The position numbers and the translations under genes were made by a program. Shown in pieces: positions 41,761-52,900 of a DNA stretch of 64,000 nucleotides. The stretch is from assembly GCA_023846275.1 (NCBI GenBank), contig JAIUJO010000087.1, forward strand, positions 761,501 to 825,500. Reading direction: 5' to 3'. How positions within the stretch are numbered: position 1 is the first letter of the stretch; each line of letters starts with the position of its first letter. Source of the stretch: Vanilla planifolia. Its lineage: Eukaryota; Streptophyta; Magnoliopsida; Asparagales; Orchidaceae. The notes under the pieces are model-generated. The model saw only the letters and a program-made list of their open reading frames with translations. It was not told the DNA's origin and did no database searches.

Positions 41761-42063
41761 CAACAAATAGTAAGTCAAATCACTTGGGTGATCTATCATA
41801 TTTCTTTTACTTATTTTGTTAAGTTTACTTAATTTATAATTTTGTGACATATTAATTTCAATTTTTATCTTATCTTTCTTTATGCATAAAATATCCTTAT
41901 ATTTGTTAATTTTTTTGTTAAATTCTAGTTTTTCTATGTCTTCACTATGATAAACATTAGGTGAAGATAAAATATTCGCTCCTTACATCAATGTTTAAGG
42001 GTAAAATTTATTTATATTAATAATATAGCTAGAATATTTATTTAATAAATTAACTTAAAATAA

Positions 42064-42580
42064 TTGGATATGACAACTAATCCTTGTGATTTACCAAGAG
42101 ACTCATGCACTGATGAGATCAAAGCAATTGTCAAACTTAGCTATGACCAAAAGAGAATGATACAATTAAATGCTAAAGAACTCAAATACCATCATTGTAG
42201 CAAATATCCTAACGAACTTTTTCTAGTTATGATGTTGCATATCACAGATGATGTTTGGAAAAGGTAAGAGTAACTTATGAAGGCATTTCATAACTTAAAG
42301 AATTTTTCGTGAAAGAAGTTGAGAAAATGAAAATATTAATAGTCAAACTATGTGATAAAAATGCTTCTATGATCATTGAGAATGTTATGACAAAAAGGAA
42401 CTTTCAAGTTTTTTCATGAAAGAAATTTAAAAAATGAAAATAGTAATAGTTTAAATTTGCGATAGAAAAAGGTTCCATTGTTATTGAGAATTTCTCTTTG
42501 AAAAAAGAAATCACTAATATAGAATCAAAGATTTATTCTCTTAAATATACAAAAATTTCTAATGCTTGACATATTTATCT
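42064..42580 (+). pseudogene. gag: copia gag remnant
   Basis: An open stretch with an ATG at 42070 runs to a stop at about 42265. It contains 'KRMIQLNAKELKYHHCSK' and 'HITDDVWKR', matching the capsid-like gag (UBN2-type) of plant copia elements, where a K-IQLNAKA-N segment precedes a conserved 'K-IWD-L' helix. Weak similarity continues past the stop in shifted frames, with a lysine- and glutamate-rich segment typical of the coiled-coil gag C-terminus. A 107-bp tandem duplication lies in that segment. No CCHC zinc knuckle is visible. Gag would form the virus-like particle that packages element RNA; this copy is truncated by stops and cannot do so. Confidence 0.65.
42304..42517 (+). repeat. 107-bp tandem duplication inside the gag remnant
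   Basis: 'ttttcgtgaaagaagttgag' at 42304 recurs as 'ttttcatgaaagaaatttaa' at 42411. Each copy continues with 'aaatgaaaata-taatagt' and 'attgagaat'. The second copy is more decayed. Confidence 0.75.
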
Positions 42581-42914
42581 TCATGAGCATAAATAGGTGT
42601 CTTCTTTTGAGCATATGTATAATGTTTCAAATGTAAAATGTTTTTATTTTTAGTTCAAAATATTTTTCCAAATTGGTGATTAAGAATGATAACATAAATT
42701 CTTATGTAGTGATATTTATGGTCAACCCAACTTTCTTGCATTCCTATTCATTGATAATAGAGAACTTGGTGCATTAATAGGTTAGAAGTAATTTACATAA
42801 GAATTTTGGGTAGAAGTAAGCATACAAATTATCCAAATCGAAATCATATTGTTTGATTATTAAATTAAAATTTATACTATATACAAACATACTTAAAAAG
42901 AAATTAAGATCTTG

Positions 42915-43231
42915 CTCTGGTTTATTAGATAATAGATGCTCAGGCCATATGTTTGGAGACAAATAAAAATTTATACAATAAGATGTTGTCAAAATAGATG
43001 GCAACACTAGGTGGCAACTCTACAGTGGACATAATGTGTATTACTAATATAGGTTTGTTTAATTTTACACATTTGAATGAATTTTTTGCTGATGGATTAG
43101 AATTTAATATAATTAATACCAACAAATTATATGAAAATGGATATTATGCTAGCTTTGATACCCAATATTACAAAATATTAAAAGATTATCAAATGTTACT
43201 CATTGGTAGAAGAAAAGGTGGCTCTTTTTAA
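42915..43231 (+). pseudogene. copia protease remnant
   Basis: Around 42925-42965 one frame reads LLDNRCSGHMFGDK, which aligns with the canonical copia protease signature D-S-G-C-S-x-H-M-T-G-D. The catalytic D-S-G is changed to D-N-R, so the aspartic protease active site is broken. A frameshift separates this from the downstream frame (42998-43231), where 'ATLGGNSTVDIMCI', 'ADGLEFNIINTNKLYENGY' and 'LLIGRRKGG' follow the family pattern V-FGDN-, V-GL-HNLLS-SQL-D-GY and GKR. The protease normally cleaves the gag-pol polyprotein. A stop ends this frame at the 43231 boundary and the next segment continues in another frame. Confidence 0.8.
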
Positions 43232-43440
43232 ATTTGATCAATTAGAATCTAGCGAATTAGAATATCTAGTTTCACATTCAACTGAGAAGACTTTGTGGTA
43301 TAAAAGATTAGATCATGTAGCTTATTCCACCTTAAAAAAATCAAACTTGATAAATGTTGTTACATGCCTTCCATAGTGAAATAAGTCCAGTTAGAAAATG
43401 CATAAATCATACCAAAAAGAAAAACAAGTTAAATATTCAT
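43215..43440 (+). pseudogene. copia GAG-pre-integrase / integrase zinc-binding remnant
   Basis: The frame through 43291-43345 reads 'LWYKRLDHVAYSTLKK', matching the conserved W-x-RLGH-s-x-L segment that begins the integrase N-terminal HHCC zinc-binding region. A downstream 'KCINHTKKKNK' fits the C-x2-C-x4-KQ-K part, with one cysteine lost. Frames change at least twice. This region positions the integrase on the element ends; here it is non-functional. Confidence 0.7.
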
Positions 43441-43945
43441 TTAAAACCTAAAATGACCTAAACAATAGTAGACCAATATAGATAATTTATTTTAGACATA
43501 TTTTTGGACCCATACAACTCTTGAGTCTTGGTGGATAGAAATCCAAATTTATGATTATTGGAGACTCTTTTTAGAAACACTTGGATTGTATTTCTTAGGA
43601 GTTGTAGTGAAACAATTGAAAATTTTGTTAATTTTATAAGATTGATAGAAAGGTAAACCAATCTCAACCTAATTTGTATTTATAATGATAATAATATAGA
43701 GTTTTAGAATGATGATTTTTATGAATATTGCAATAGCAATGATGTAAGCTATCAATTTAAGTGTGCTTATACACCACAAAGTAGTAAGTTGCATAAAAAT
43801 GAATAAGTCTTTGGTGGAGATTGGTAGATCTATGTTAGTCAAATATAATTTGCCAAAGTACTTTTGGGCTAAGATAATTGACATAACTTTTTACATAATA
43901 AACAGAATTAATTTAAGAGTTAAGCTCAAGAAAACACCTAATTGA
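43441..43945 (+). pseudogene. copia integrase core remnant
   Basis: Successive frames contain a D-x-F-x-D-P start of the rve-type core. Next comes 'LICIYNDNNIEF', aligning with the family I-R-S-D-x-G-G-E-F, so the second catalytic aspartate is kept. 'CAYTPQSS' follows, matching the TPQ-NG motif. A frameshift then leads to the 43763-43945 frame with 'RSMLVKYNLPKYFWAK', 'FYIINRINLRV' and 'LKKTP'. These match the family's RTML-LP-FWAEA-NTA-YI-NR and KTPYE blocks very well. The third catalytic residue (in VVERKNR) is replaced by serine in 'VVSCIKMNK'. Integrase inserts the cDNA into the host genome; this copy is dead. Confidence 0.88.
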
Positions 43946-44425
43946 TTATTTTAAATTAACAAATTAGATGTTAGCTACTTTGGTGTCTTTTGGGTATAAA
44001 TAGATTATTCATACAATTTAAAGGGCTAACTCGAATTGTTTTGGTGAAGAAGCAAGCATAAGAATTTTCATAGTATTAACCACTTTAAGAAAGGCTTATA
44101 TATTTTACAACAATTATGCTTAAAAGTTAACATAAGCAATGTATGTAGTGTTTGATGAGTCTATTGAAAATGAAAACACTATTATATTTGATCGATAGGT
44201 GGAGTCCTTAAAAATCATAGACTTCAATGAGGAAAAAAGCTAAAAGTGTAAGTAAAATAGAAGATGGAACTAATTATCAATTACATAAAAATTGAAAGTA
44301 GTAAGATTTCAATCTAGAGGAATTAATTATAAGATATGTTAATCAACAAGTTAGGATTAGAGTCTCCAATTTGGAAATTAGTCATAGTGCATTTCTATAC
44401 TATTTAAAACCAATATCTAATACAG
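43946..44425 (+). pseudogene. copia linker between integrase and reverse transcriptase, decayed
   Basis: At about 44138-44185 one frame reads 'AMYVVFDESIENENTIIFD', matching the conserved 'V-FDE' segment that precedes the RT domain in copia polyproteins. The surrounding sequence is too broken for residue-by-residue alignment. Confidence 0.55.
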
Positions 44426-44940
44426 AAGCCCATAAGGATAACTATTGGGTTTATGATATGAATATGGAGTTAGATCAATTTGAGAGAAATTGTATGTGTG
44501 AAGTACTTCTTAGGGTTGGTGATTAAAAAGTGATTGAAAACAAATGGGTATTGAAAAACCTAGGTTAAAATGGAGTTGTCATTAGAATGAAAGCTAAACT
44601 TGTTTCTAATAGTTATACCAACATGGAAGGTATAGATTTTGAAGAGGGATGGTGTCAGTAGTACAATTAAGGCCATTAGACCTTTAATAGCTTATTCAGA
44701 TCATAAGAATTATAAATCTTTTCAAATGTATGTAAGATGTGCATTTTTAGAAGTTATAATAAAAGAACATGTGCATGTAGAATAACCTTAGGTTTTTAGA
44801 CCCATGCACAAAATGATTATGTATATAAGTTTAAGCACCTTTTATTGTTCAATAAGCAAAAAAAATTTATGAGATGCACATCAAATTTAAATAGATTTTA
44901 TTTTTTTGCGACATAGGTTTTTTGTTTGTTTACCTAAAAG
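44426..44940 (+). pseudogene. copia reverse transcriptase (RVT_2) N-terminal remnant, 3'-truncated
   Basis: From about 44430 one frame reads 'DNYWVYDMNMELDQFERN', matching the start of the copia RT domain (W-x-AM-x-EL-x-QFERN). Then come 'VIENKWVLKNLG', 'GVVIRMKAKLVSNSYTNMEG' and 'IDFEEGMVSV', equivalent to TKWVF-K-, G-I-R-KARLVA-GY-Q-EGIDYEETFAPV. After a frameshift 'HKNYKSFQMYVRCAFLE' matches the first catalytic block, with the expected Q-M-D-V changed to Q-M-Y-V, so the metal-binding aspartate is lost. 'VYKFKHLLLFNKQKKF' matches VYKL-KALYGLKQAPR. The YVDD box and RNase H are absent. RT would copy element RNA into cDNA. Confidence 0.87.
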
Positions 44941-45159
44941 CATAAGGAACTTTGCCTCACTCATATTAATTTCAACTCCTACAAAAGCATTAGAATTATT
45001 CAATACTTTTCAAGATTTAGAGAACATCTTGGATTGCATTTCTTGATCTCTTAATACTTCCTTTTATTAAATCCCATCTTTGCATTTTTGACAAATTATA
45101 TTTTCAATAAAATAAAAAAATAACATATATATATGTATAACTTATTGCATAATTAAAAT
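44941..45159 (+). other. Remaining copia internal sequence before the 3' LTR; no domain seen
   Basis: After the RT relic about 220 bp of AT-rich sequence reaches the 3' LTR. This is much too short to hold the rest of RT plus RNase H (normally about 1.5 kb), so a deletion must have removed them. Confidence 0.6.
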
Positions 45160-46830
45160 GAAATGTGCTCGAGTTTATAATGCTCGAGTAGGCCAAAAAA
45201 GCCTTGGGTAAGGAGACTGTTGTAACAAAGCATGGTTGAGCCCTATCATTGTTAGAGTGTAGTCATGAACGTTAATTGGGTAAGTTAAAGGAAGGACTGA
45301 GTTGAGAAAACATGAACAAGGGTAAATGGGATGAGGTGAACAAACATATATTAAACTTGCAAGATATGAGTGGCCTGGGTGTTGAAATCTTAAGCACACT
45401 TGTAGAAGCTAACAATGATTCTGCTCACAGTACACATTTGTGTAACATTTATGAAAATGAAACACATTTCATATCCTACCTTGTAGGACTAATCTGTTTT
45501 TACATGTATAGATCCTCAATGCCTATGCACGCATGAATTCCCATCATCATTGATTTGATGGATTAAAGTTCACTAGAGAGTAAGCGATGTTAAATAACTT
45601 GGATTAGATGACAAGAACCACATCTAATTTAAAAGACAACCACCATTCTCTTCACCAAATCCGTTAACCTATTCTTGAATCCAATAACTAAAACCTATCT
45701 ATTTCTAATCGTGTTATTGACATCATTCAGGCATTTACTACTAATGAATTAAATGGTTTATATTTCATATGTGATTGAATGACCCAAATGTAATGCTACA
45801 TTATTCAACCATACATAATTCTTTCATTATTTTATTAATTGATATAATAGGATAAAGTATTCTAAATATATTCATGGCCTCCAATCTATCCCACCTAATT
45901 ACTAATTTCAATGCTATTATTTGTGTCAATGTAGGAGCTATTTGGAAGAACTTTTTAAGTTTTTTGGGAGCATCTTGTAAAATTGTCTTTCCATGGCTTT
46001 CTAATAGCTATTATAAAACATTTTCTATAAAAAACCCAAAAATTATTATCGAAGTTATTAATGAACGTTAAGAAAATTTGAGATTTGGAAAACTTTATCA
46101 CATAATCATGTATTAGTGTAAAATCATCGAACAACACACTAAAATTTAGTGCTACTAAAAATTTTAAGCTCTCTAGCTATGCATAATGTTACTAAGCTTT
46201 GATTTTCTCATGCCTCTTCATAATTCTGAGCTTGTTGTGATGTACATTATTCATCAATAAGCATCCACAGTCATAAATTTTATTAGAATTTTTTATTATT
46301 GCACTTTATTTCTTTCTTTTTGGATTTAGTAGTTCAATATTTATGGAAGGTTGAGTTTGGTTTGATCTAATTAGAAAGTTTAATTTGGATTGATCTCACA
46401 AGTTCCTACATTTATTGAACCCGTAAAAGCTAACAAGTTTGATGTACAATGTAAGTGAAAACAATGAGTTATATTTTTTAGTGATAGTAGTGTTTTTCTT
46501 TAACTGGGTTATAGTCAACAAAGGTTCTAGTTTGAATTGAATCAACAAAAACATTTTTCTTTACTTTTGAAATTTTAATTTTATTTTTTCTCTGAATTAA
46601 AATTATTAAAAGTTTTTATATAAATTTGAAACTCAAATTTTTCTAAAAATTTGTAATTTCTTAATTTTTTTTCCAAAGTACAAATTATTAATGCATAAAA
46701 ATCTTTTAAAAACACCATGTAAAAGCACACTTTTTATGATATTTTAAATGATGAATCCATAATTAAGAAAAGTTTTCCACATTGAAGATAAGTTTTGCAA
46801 AAGTGCTAGTTCTTACAAGTGTAGGTAAGA
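45160..46830 (+). repeat. 3' LTR of the copia element
   Basis: It is colinear with the 5' LTR (see the matched blocks there), including 'cttcataattctgagct' (about 46210) against 'cttcataattttgagct' (about 41196) and 'ataaaacattttct' in both. The short open frames at 45175-45399, 45312-45536, 45874-46071 and 45955-46137 lie inside this LTR, have no counterpart frame in the 5' LTR, and are chance. Confidence 0.8.
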
Positions 46831-47188
46831 ATGGTAGGATCATACAAGTATGATAATAAGAAAAAATATTATAAGTTTAACAAGTAACAAGAAATGAGTT
46901 GAAGGTTGTATACTGTGATTAGCACAATCATCTTTCCATAATAAATCTATGAGAAGCTTTAAATATAACGAATCTTTGGGTTTCGACCTGAGAATTAGTA
47001 TTCCATTTCATTATGCTAGAACCAATTTGAAGGACATTCAGTTATGACAAATGTGGTTAGCAATTTTAAAAAACTTCATTAGTGTATTATATAATACAAC
47101 AACAGCTATAATACCAATACAACATTTAAAATGGAATACATCAAGTTTTCTAAGTGTTATAATTGATCCTAGCCATTGGAATTGAAGT

Positions 47189-47245
47189 GTACAAGATCAA
47201 AGAAATGGAGATAGCTTGGATAGAGTGGTACAAGATCAAAGAAAT
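47189..47245 (+). repeat. 18-bp exact direct repeat, 39 bp apart
   Basis: 'gtacaagatcaaagaaat' occurs at 47189 and again at 47228. Sequence after the two copies differs, so this is either a short old duplication or a footprint. Confidence 0.85.
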
Positions 47246-49501
47246 ACAAACATTAGAATGCATGTTCCCTTAAAAAAAGATAAGGTGGTACATCATAACT
47301 ATTCCAATAATATAGCCAATAATTTAAGAATTATTTTTTGGCTATATAAGGTTTTAAGAACTAGTTGGTCAGAAACGTTATCACATTCTAGCATTAAGGT
47401 CTTCTAGCAACACGTACTTGAAAGGAAGGCCAAACAAAAGAAGTTAACAACATGGAAGGTAAAGTGGGGCCTGGAACTTGCTTCAAGAATAATATAATAC
47501 TCCAATTTTATGTAGGCTCTTGCTTTTTTTTCTGGGGTAGGCAACCATTCATTTAGTATAAAAACCAAGAAGAATATAAGGATAATAATAACTAGGTAAA
47601 TATCTACAAAGCATGTAAATAGAATTTCGACAGAGATTTATTATTGTTTCACCATAAAGCTAATATTTTACAAGTTAAACATTGCCTATCGTTATGGTAA
47701 CTAGGTCATGATCTTTGCATTTGTTAGTAAAAATTCTTGTCCATTTCTAATTAAAATTTCCATCTTGAATAAAGCATGAATTTCATAAATTTAGATAATT
47801 AGAAATTGTGGAACATGCTTGACTAAAACCATTTGATTCTAACATCAAGTTATTTTGCAATATTGAAGGTCTCGTCACAATATAAATAATGGTAATGTTT
47901 TCAATAATGCTTAAGTAAAGACAATTAATAGATGGTATTATTTTATGTTGGAATGCAAAGAAATTATGTTGTTATAACTTGCTATGTAAATATTTTTTTT
48001 GTTTGCATTGATTATTGAAATAAAAATGTTAAATTTCTAAGTTATTCAAGATGTAACTATTTTTGAGATAAATTAAGCTTTTTGTCATGTGACATTGCCA
48101 AAAGAATTGATTTTTTATGAACATGAAAGGGGACCTTGATTACTAATGAAAGCCAAAATTTTTTTGGGCTGACAACTTCCATAAATAAATATGGTTTCCA
48201 ATGAAATGCTATCATGTTATTCATATTTATTTTTTTCAACTATGAGTACTTCTGATAATTGAGTTAAGTAAACTGATATTCTTATTTTTAATTCAATATG
48301 TAATTTTTGCTGGAAAAATTTCTTCAATGTCAATGATAAAATTATTGAATTAAGCCCTAATATAAGCAAATCCTGAGTACGTAGATGTATTCTCATGTTC
48401 AAAATTTTAAGTTTATGGCAATTGTTTCAATTTGAAATACTGAAAAAACTATAATACAATGAAATATTATTGTTTTTTATTACATTAACATTAACCATCA
48501 ACAAGAAGATATGATTTGAGTTTTTATTTTGAATGTTTGTATTGCAAGCCTTTGTGGTTATGCTAGTTATGTCAAAAGTTGGGGATTACCGTGAAATGTT
48601 GTGAACTAAAAAAATAAAGGGGCTTTTGGGGACAATGAAAGAAGTCTTAATTTTGACATTGTTAAGTTCAATGAAGATGAGATTATGAATTAAAAATTTA
48701 AAAGTCTAACTAGTGCATTTCATCTACTAAAATTAAGTCTAAAGACTTATTGTGATTACCTGATTGATCTGAAGGATTGGTGTTAGATTGTTGGGGATTT
48801 AAAATTTAATTGCATTAGGTTTGAAATCTCAGTGTTGTTTACTAAACACTTAACAATCTAGAATTTAGAATTTAGATTTCTAAGGTTTGAAATTTGAATC
48901 TTTGCTAACGTTAAGCACATATGTATTGCTAGTAAAGCAAGTAAGGAATTAAAGTAAGTTTTCACTTAAAAATACCTTGGATAAGGTTAAAGATTATGAA
49001 ATAAGTAAACAAAAACTAAGATAAAATAAGTCTTAATGCAACAACATTAGCATAATGAAACATAAAGGATAAAAATTTGAATAGGACAGTGGATATGAAG
49101 TAGTTGATGAGACAATGAGGCCACTTAGTTTAAGGCTTTGATTTCTTGAAGCTCTTGATTTGGTGACAAACTAGGGTTAGTTGAAATTGAGAGATTAGTG
49201 TTTGCCTTTGAAGGGGTGTTAAGATAGCCCAAGGAGGTTGATGGTTTTATTTGATTTTCGTTAAACCCTAATGTTGTTTGGATTGTTTGCTAAGATCTTG
49301 AGTGTTACATAATTAGGCCCTTGAACCATTCAACAACACCGTAGATGGTATTTAGATGGCATATGGCTTATGAAAGGCTTTATGATCAGTGTGGTGGCTA
49401 ATGTTTTCTTATTATGCATGACAATGATTACTCCAACTTATATTAATGAAGGATAAAAAGTAAAGGCATTAACATTAAGTAATTAAATAAAGAACTTTTA
49501 G

Positions 49502-49519
49502 ATTGAGTAATTACTCAAT
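49502..49519. repeat. Perfect 18-bp palindrome
   Basis: 'attgagtaattactcaat' is identical to its own reverse complement. It sits in AT-rich non-coding sequence; no function is implied. Confidence 0.85.
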
Positions 49520-49955
49520 TTATTTTTATATAGTTTAGAAGATTTAATGGAAACTCTAGGTTAAGCTAGGTAGGTATTAGGGTTTTGTAAAGTTGTTAGA
49601 TGATCTTGATAGATGATTAAGGTTTTAAAGAAAGCCCTAAGGATTTTTTAAATCATAGATTAGAGTTATAAGAGATATATAATGAACCTTTTGATACTGG
49701 ATGATAAAACAATATGGAATTATGTTACCTGATAAGAAAGTTTACATTTTCTGTGCCATAGGTTATCATGAAATAAAACCTTGATGATAGCCTACCAGTA
49801 AACATTTAATTAGATATACAAGACGATAAGATTTCTACTAATTTGCAAACTTGGGTGTAACAGAATCGGAAGTGCCTCAAACTTTATATGATTTCTAGAG
49901 CCATATACTACTGCTCACAAGTGGTAGAGTCTTGATGATGGGTTTGTAGAATTTA

Positions 49956-52900
49956 ATTATATTTATGCCACTTTAATTTAATCATGTTAAATTTCTTTAA
50001 TTTACATTTTTTTTTTTGCTTTTTTAAAAAATTATTTAATGTTGAAATAACAATTTTCTATTATTGACACTATTTTACTTTATAACTTATATTAACTTAT
50101 TTATTACTATTTTTAACTTTTTCTTTCATAATTCATAAAATTCAAAATTATGTTTGATGAAGATAAAACAAATGTCATAGTTTTTTCTCAATGAACTCAA
50201 TATAATAAAATATTCCTTATTTATACATATATATATATATATATATATATCCAAATACTTTATTTCTTAGGGTTCCATTACACTTCCTGTCAGATTTCCA
50301 ATTGTTCATAATTTAATGATAGAGTAAGGGACATTTTATTTCCATCGTTCCATGGAACAAATCTTTCCGATAGAATTTATCACGTTTTCTCTTTTTATTT
50401 CAATTGGTCATATTATAATAAAATTCTAATTCTCCTCCCTGGTGTCCTTTGAATTAAATTGGTCATATTCTATCACTTCAATTTTTCTCATTCCAACTTT
50501 GATATATATTTACTTAATTAAAAAGTAATAATTAATTTATAGTTAGAGTTATTTGCTTTGAAAGTTCATAATAATTCGAAATGAGATAAAATAGAGATAA
50601 TAAAAGTTATGAGCTGAACTCGACAATCTCCACCCAACTAGATATTTAATTTAAAACTTTATTTTCTATGATTTTGGATTGTTTTATGAGTTATTGTGAT
50701 CCATACCCTAATTTACAATCAAGTAAACAAATGTTTAAAAAATAAAATTTATCATGTTTATTAATTTTTTTTCATTCGCCACATTAATATAGACTCAGCT
50801 CGATGATCTTAGTCCAATTAAAAATGCATTTTAATAATTTTAAATAATTTATTTTGAAGGTTTTTTCCATATTTTACATGACATGTCTAGTCTTTAGTAC
50901 ATTACAAATGAGGAAGTTACACATAATGTCCTTAATACATTGGAATATCACTTTGTTTAAAATTTTATCAAATTTCTTGAAAAGATTTGCTTTCTTTTGA
51001 TTATACTATTATGAAACTCTAATTCAGTATTTTTTTTCACATTTACAACACTTTGATTTTTATGTATATCAATACTTCAATTTATCTCATTTCAACTTTA
51101 GCATATATTTACTTAATTTTGAAACAATAATTTATTTATTTTTATTGGTTATTAACTTTTGTAAATAATTATTTTTTAAAACCAGGTCTAATGGTCATAA
51201 ATTAAATATTGTTTTATTCATCTAGATGGTCTCTATCCAAAAATATATTCATCTTTACATAAATAATGTTTTTATTATTTTTGCATGTTTAGTGATTTAT
51301 TTTCTGAATGCCTACTTTAATGATCAAGTTTGTTACACTTGATCTTCCTTGTATGTTAGAATGACACTTTCTTGTATAAATTATCACATTTAATAAAATA
51401 TTTTTCTTCCATTTTCTTATCTCACTTTGAAATTATAGTTCTCTATTAATTTGACTTTCACATTACTCTGATTTATATAAATTTCATTACTTTAATTTGT
51501 GTTAATTAACCATTAATATATGTTTATTTAACATTAAAATAATAAAATATTATTATTTATTTTAATTAATTTTCATAACTTGTAATAGGTCCCATGTAGT
51601 TCGTCTCAAGACAGTAAATGCCAACGGACAAAACTCAATAGACACTACTTAATTAAATGCTGAATTTTTTATGTTTATGTATTTACTTTTTATTTTTTAT
51701 GAATGATGAGAAATTTTCTTCTCATATATTATTTAATGATAGATGATATCATAGTTGATCTTCTTAGCATGTTGTAATGCAATTTTTGTTTATGAATTAT
51801 GTCATTTATTCAAGTGTTTTTTTTAATTGGTTATGTTACTATGAGACTCTAATTCTCTTATCATGTGATATTTAGATATCTTTTACTTGGTTTTGTCATG
51901 TTACTTGAACTATCCCTTTTTAGAATTATAATAAATTTACTTATTATAAAAACAATGATTTAACATTTTTATGCTTTTTCAAATCAGTAATTCATAATAA
52001 TTTTTAATCCTATCAAGATCAAGCAAATATCTTTGGACTGATCTTGATGGGCATAAACTATGTATAATACATTTTTTAATATTTTTAACTATTTTATTTT
52101 CTTTGGAAAATTTACATATTTCATAAGTCAATTTATCTCTTTTCGTTAAATGTTTTTCTATTATTTTGTTATATTATTGTTTATCTCCAAGTCAATTTTG
52201 CATTGGCTTTTATGTCACCCTCTGGTTATCTAAGATTTCTTAAATATGTTAATATTTAATAAATAATTTATAGCTATTTACCTTTTTTAGCTTCAATAAT
52301 TCCCAAGAATTTCAAATGAAGGTTGATTGAGGTGAAAGAAAGTCTTTGCACTCATCACAATGAGCATTATCAAATTAAAAATATTTTTATTTTTCTATTT
52401 TTATTATACATTATTTTGCATGTTTTATGAGATATGTTTTATTTCAACCCGATTTGACAATTAACAATTTTGCATGTGGTCTTCATGATCTTGGAATGAA
52501 ACATTTTTGTATATTCTCTCATTTCTCCAAATCTTTTATATTGATTTGGTTATATTATTACATAACTCTAAATTTTCATTTGTTTGATCTTTATGATGCT
52601 TTGTGTTTTTTTATTACATTTTTAAAATTTATTTTATTTTTTAATTATATTTTACTAAATCTAAAAAAATAATTTATTATTATTTATGCTACCTTAACTT
52701 TATAATTTGTAATAATTTGAAAAGAGGTCAAATCGAGGTAAGGAAAACAACAATGAACTTAGCTTGATGAGTTTTATGAAATTAAAGGTAAATTTTTATA
52801 ACTTAATTTTCTTTTATTTCATTATGTTTTGTCATGTTGTTTTGAGACATTTATACTCATATCGTATTTAATGATCTTATATGTTACACATGATCTTCTT

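Larger units (their letters stand above)
40190..46830 (+). mobile_element. Decayed Ty1/copia LTR retrotransposon
   Basis: Two diverged direct repeats of about 1.6 kb (LTRs) flank an internal region of about 3.4 kb. That region carries, in copia order, remnants of gag, protease, the GAG-pre-integrase segment, the integrase core and the start of the reverse transcriptase. Integrase lying before reverse transcriptase is the diagnostic Ty1/copia order; in Ty3/gypsy it follows. The coding region is full of stops and frameshifts. The reverse transcriptase ends early and no RNase H is found before the 3' LTR, so there is a large 3' deletion. The LTRs differ by many substitutions and indels, so insertion is old. 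I could not identify a primer-binding site, polypurine tract or target-site duplication, and the outer limits are good only to a few tens of bases. Confidence 0.88.
46831..49955. other. 3.1 kb non-satellite region right of the copia element; no gene recognised
   Basis: No satellite landmarks, LTR pair, tRNA or rRNA is visible. Open frames of about 60 codons (47216-47407 plus; 48057-48239 and 48217-48402 minus) show no protein family I can support. The part from about 48540 to 49900 is slightly less AT-rich and contains several 'aaccctaa/ttagggtt' stretches, but no coding pattern. It may be host flank, a decayed transposon, or the continuation of the 39186-40189 sequence across the copia insertion. 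Confidence 0.5.

Noticed and set aside
42774..43884. Minus-strand frames of 60-77 codons opposite the copia protease and integrase
   Set aside because: The plus strand here carries clear copia protein matches; these are reverse-strand shadows.
45175..46137. Several 60-74 codon frames inside the 3' copia LTR
   Set aside because: The corresponding 5' LTR positions do not keep these frames open, so they are not conserved coding sequence.
40190..46830. Ty3/gypsy assignment for the LTR element
   Set aside because: The integrase remnant precedes the reverse transcriptase remnant, and the motifs (LPKYFWAK, copia RT start with QFERN) are of Ty1/copia type.
47189..47245. Possible target-site duplication made by the 18-bp direct repeat
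   Set aside because: Only 21 bp separate the copies, too short for any element between them; it is treated as a minor local duplication.
48057..48402. Minus-strand frames with a faint resemblance ('KKSILLAMSHDKK') to the DNKSA-x-NP motif of copia RNase H, which is missing from the element to the left
   Set aside because: The catalytic D and the following H-x-R-K-H-I-D block are absent and adjacent frames show no supporting match. It is also on the opposite strand to the copia element.
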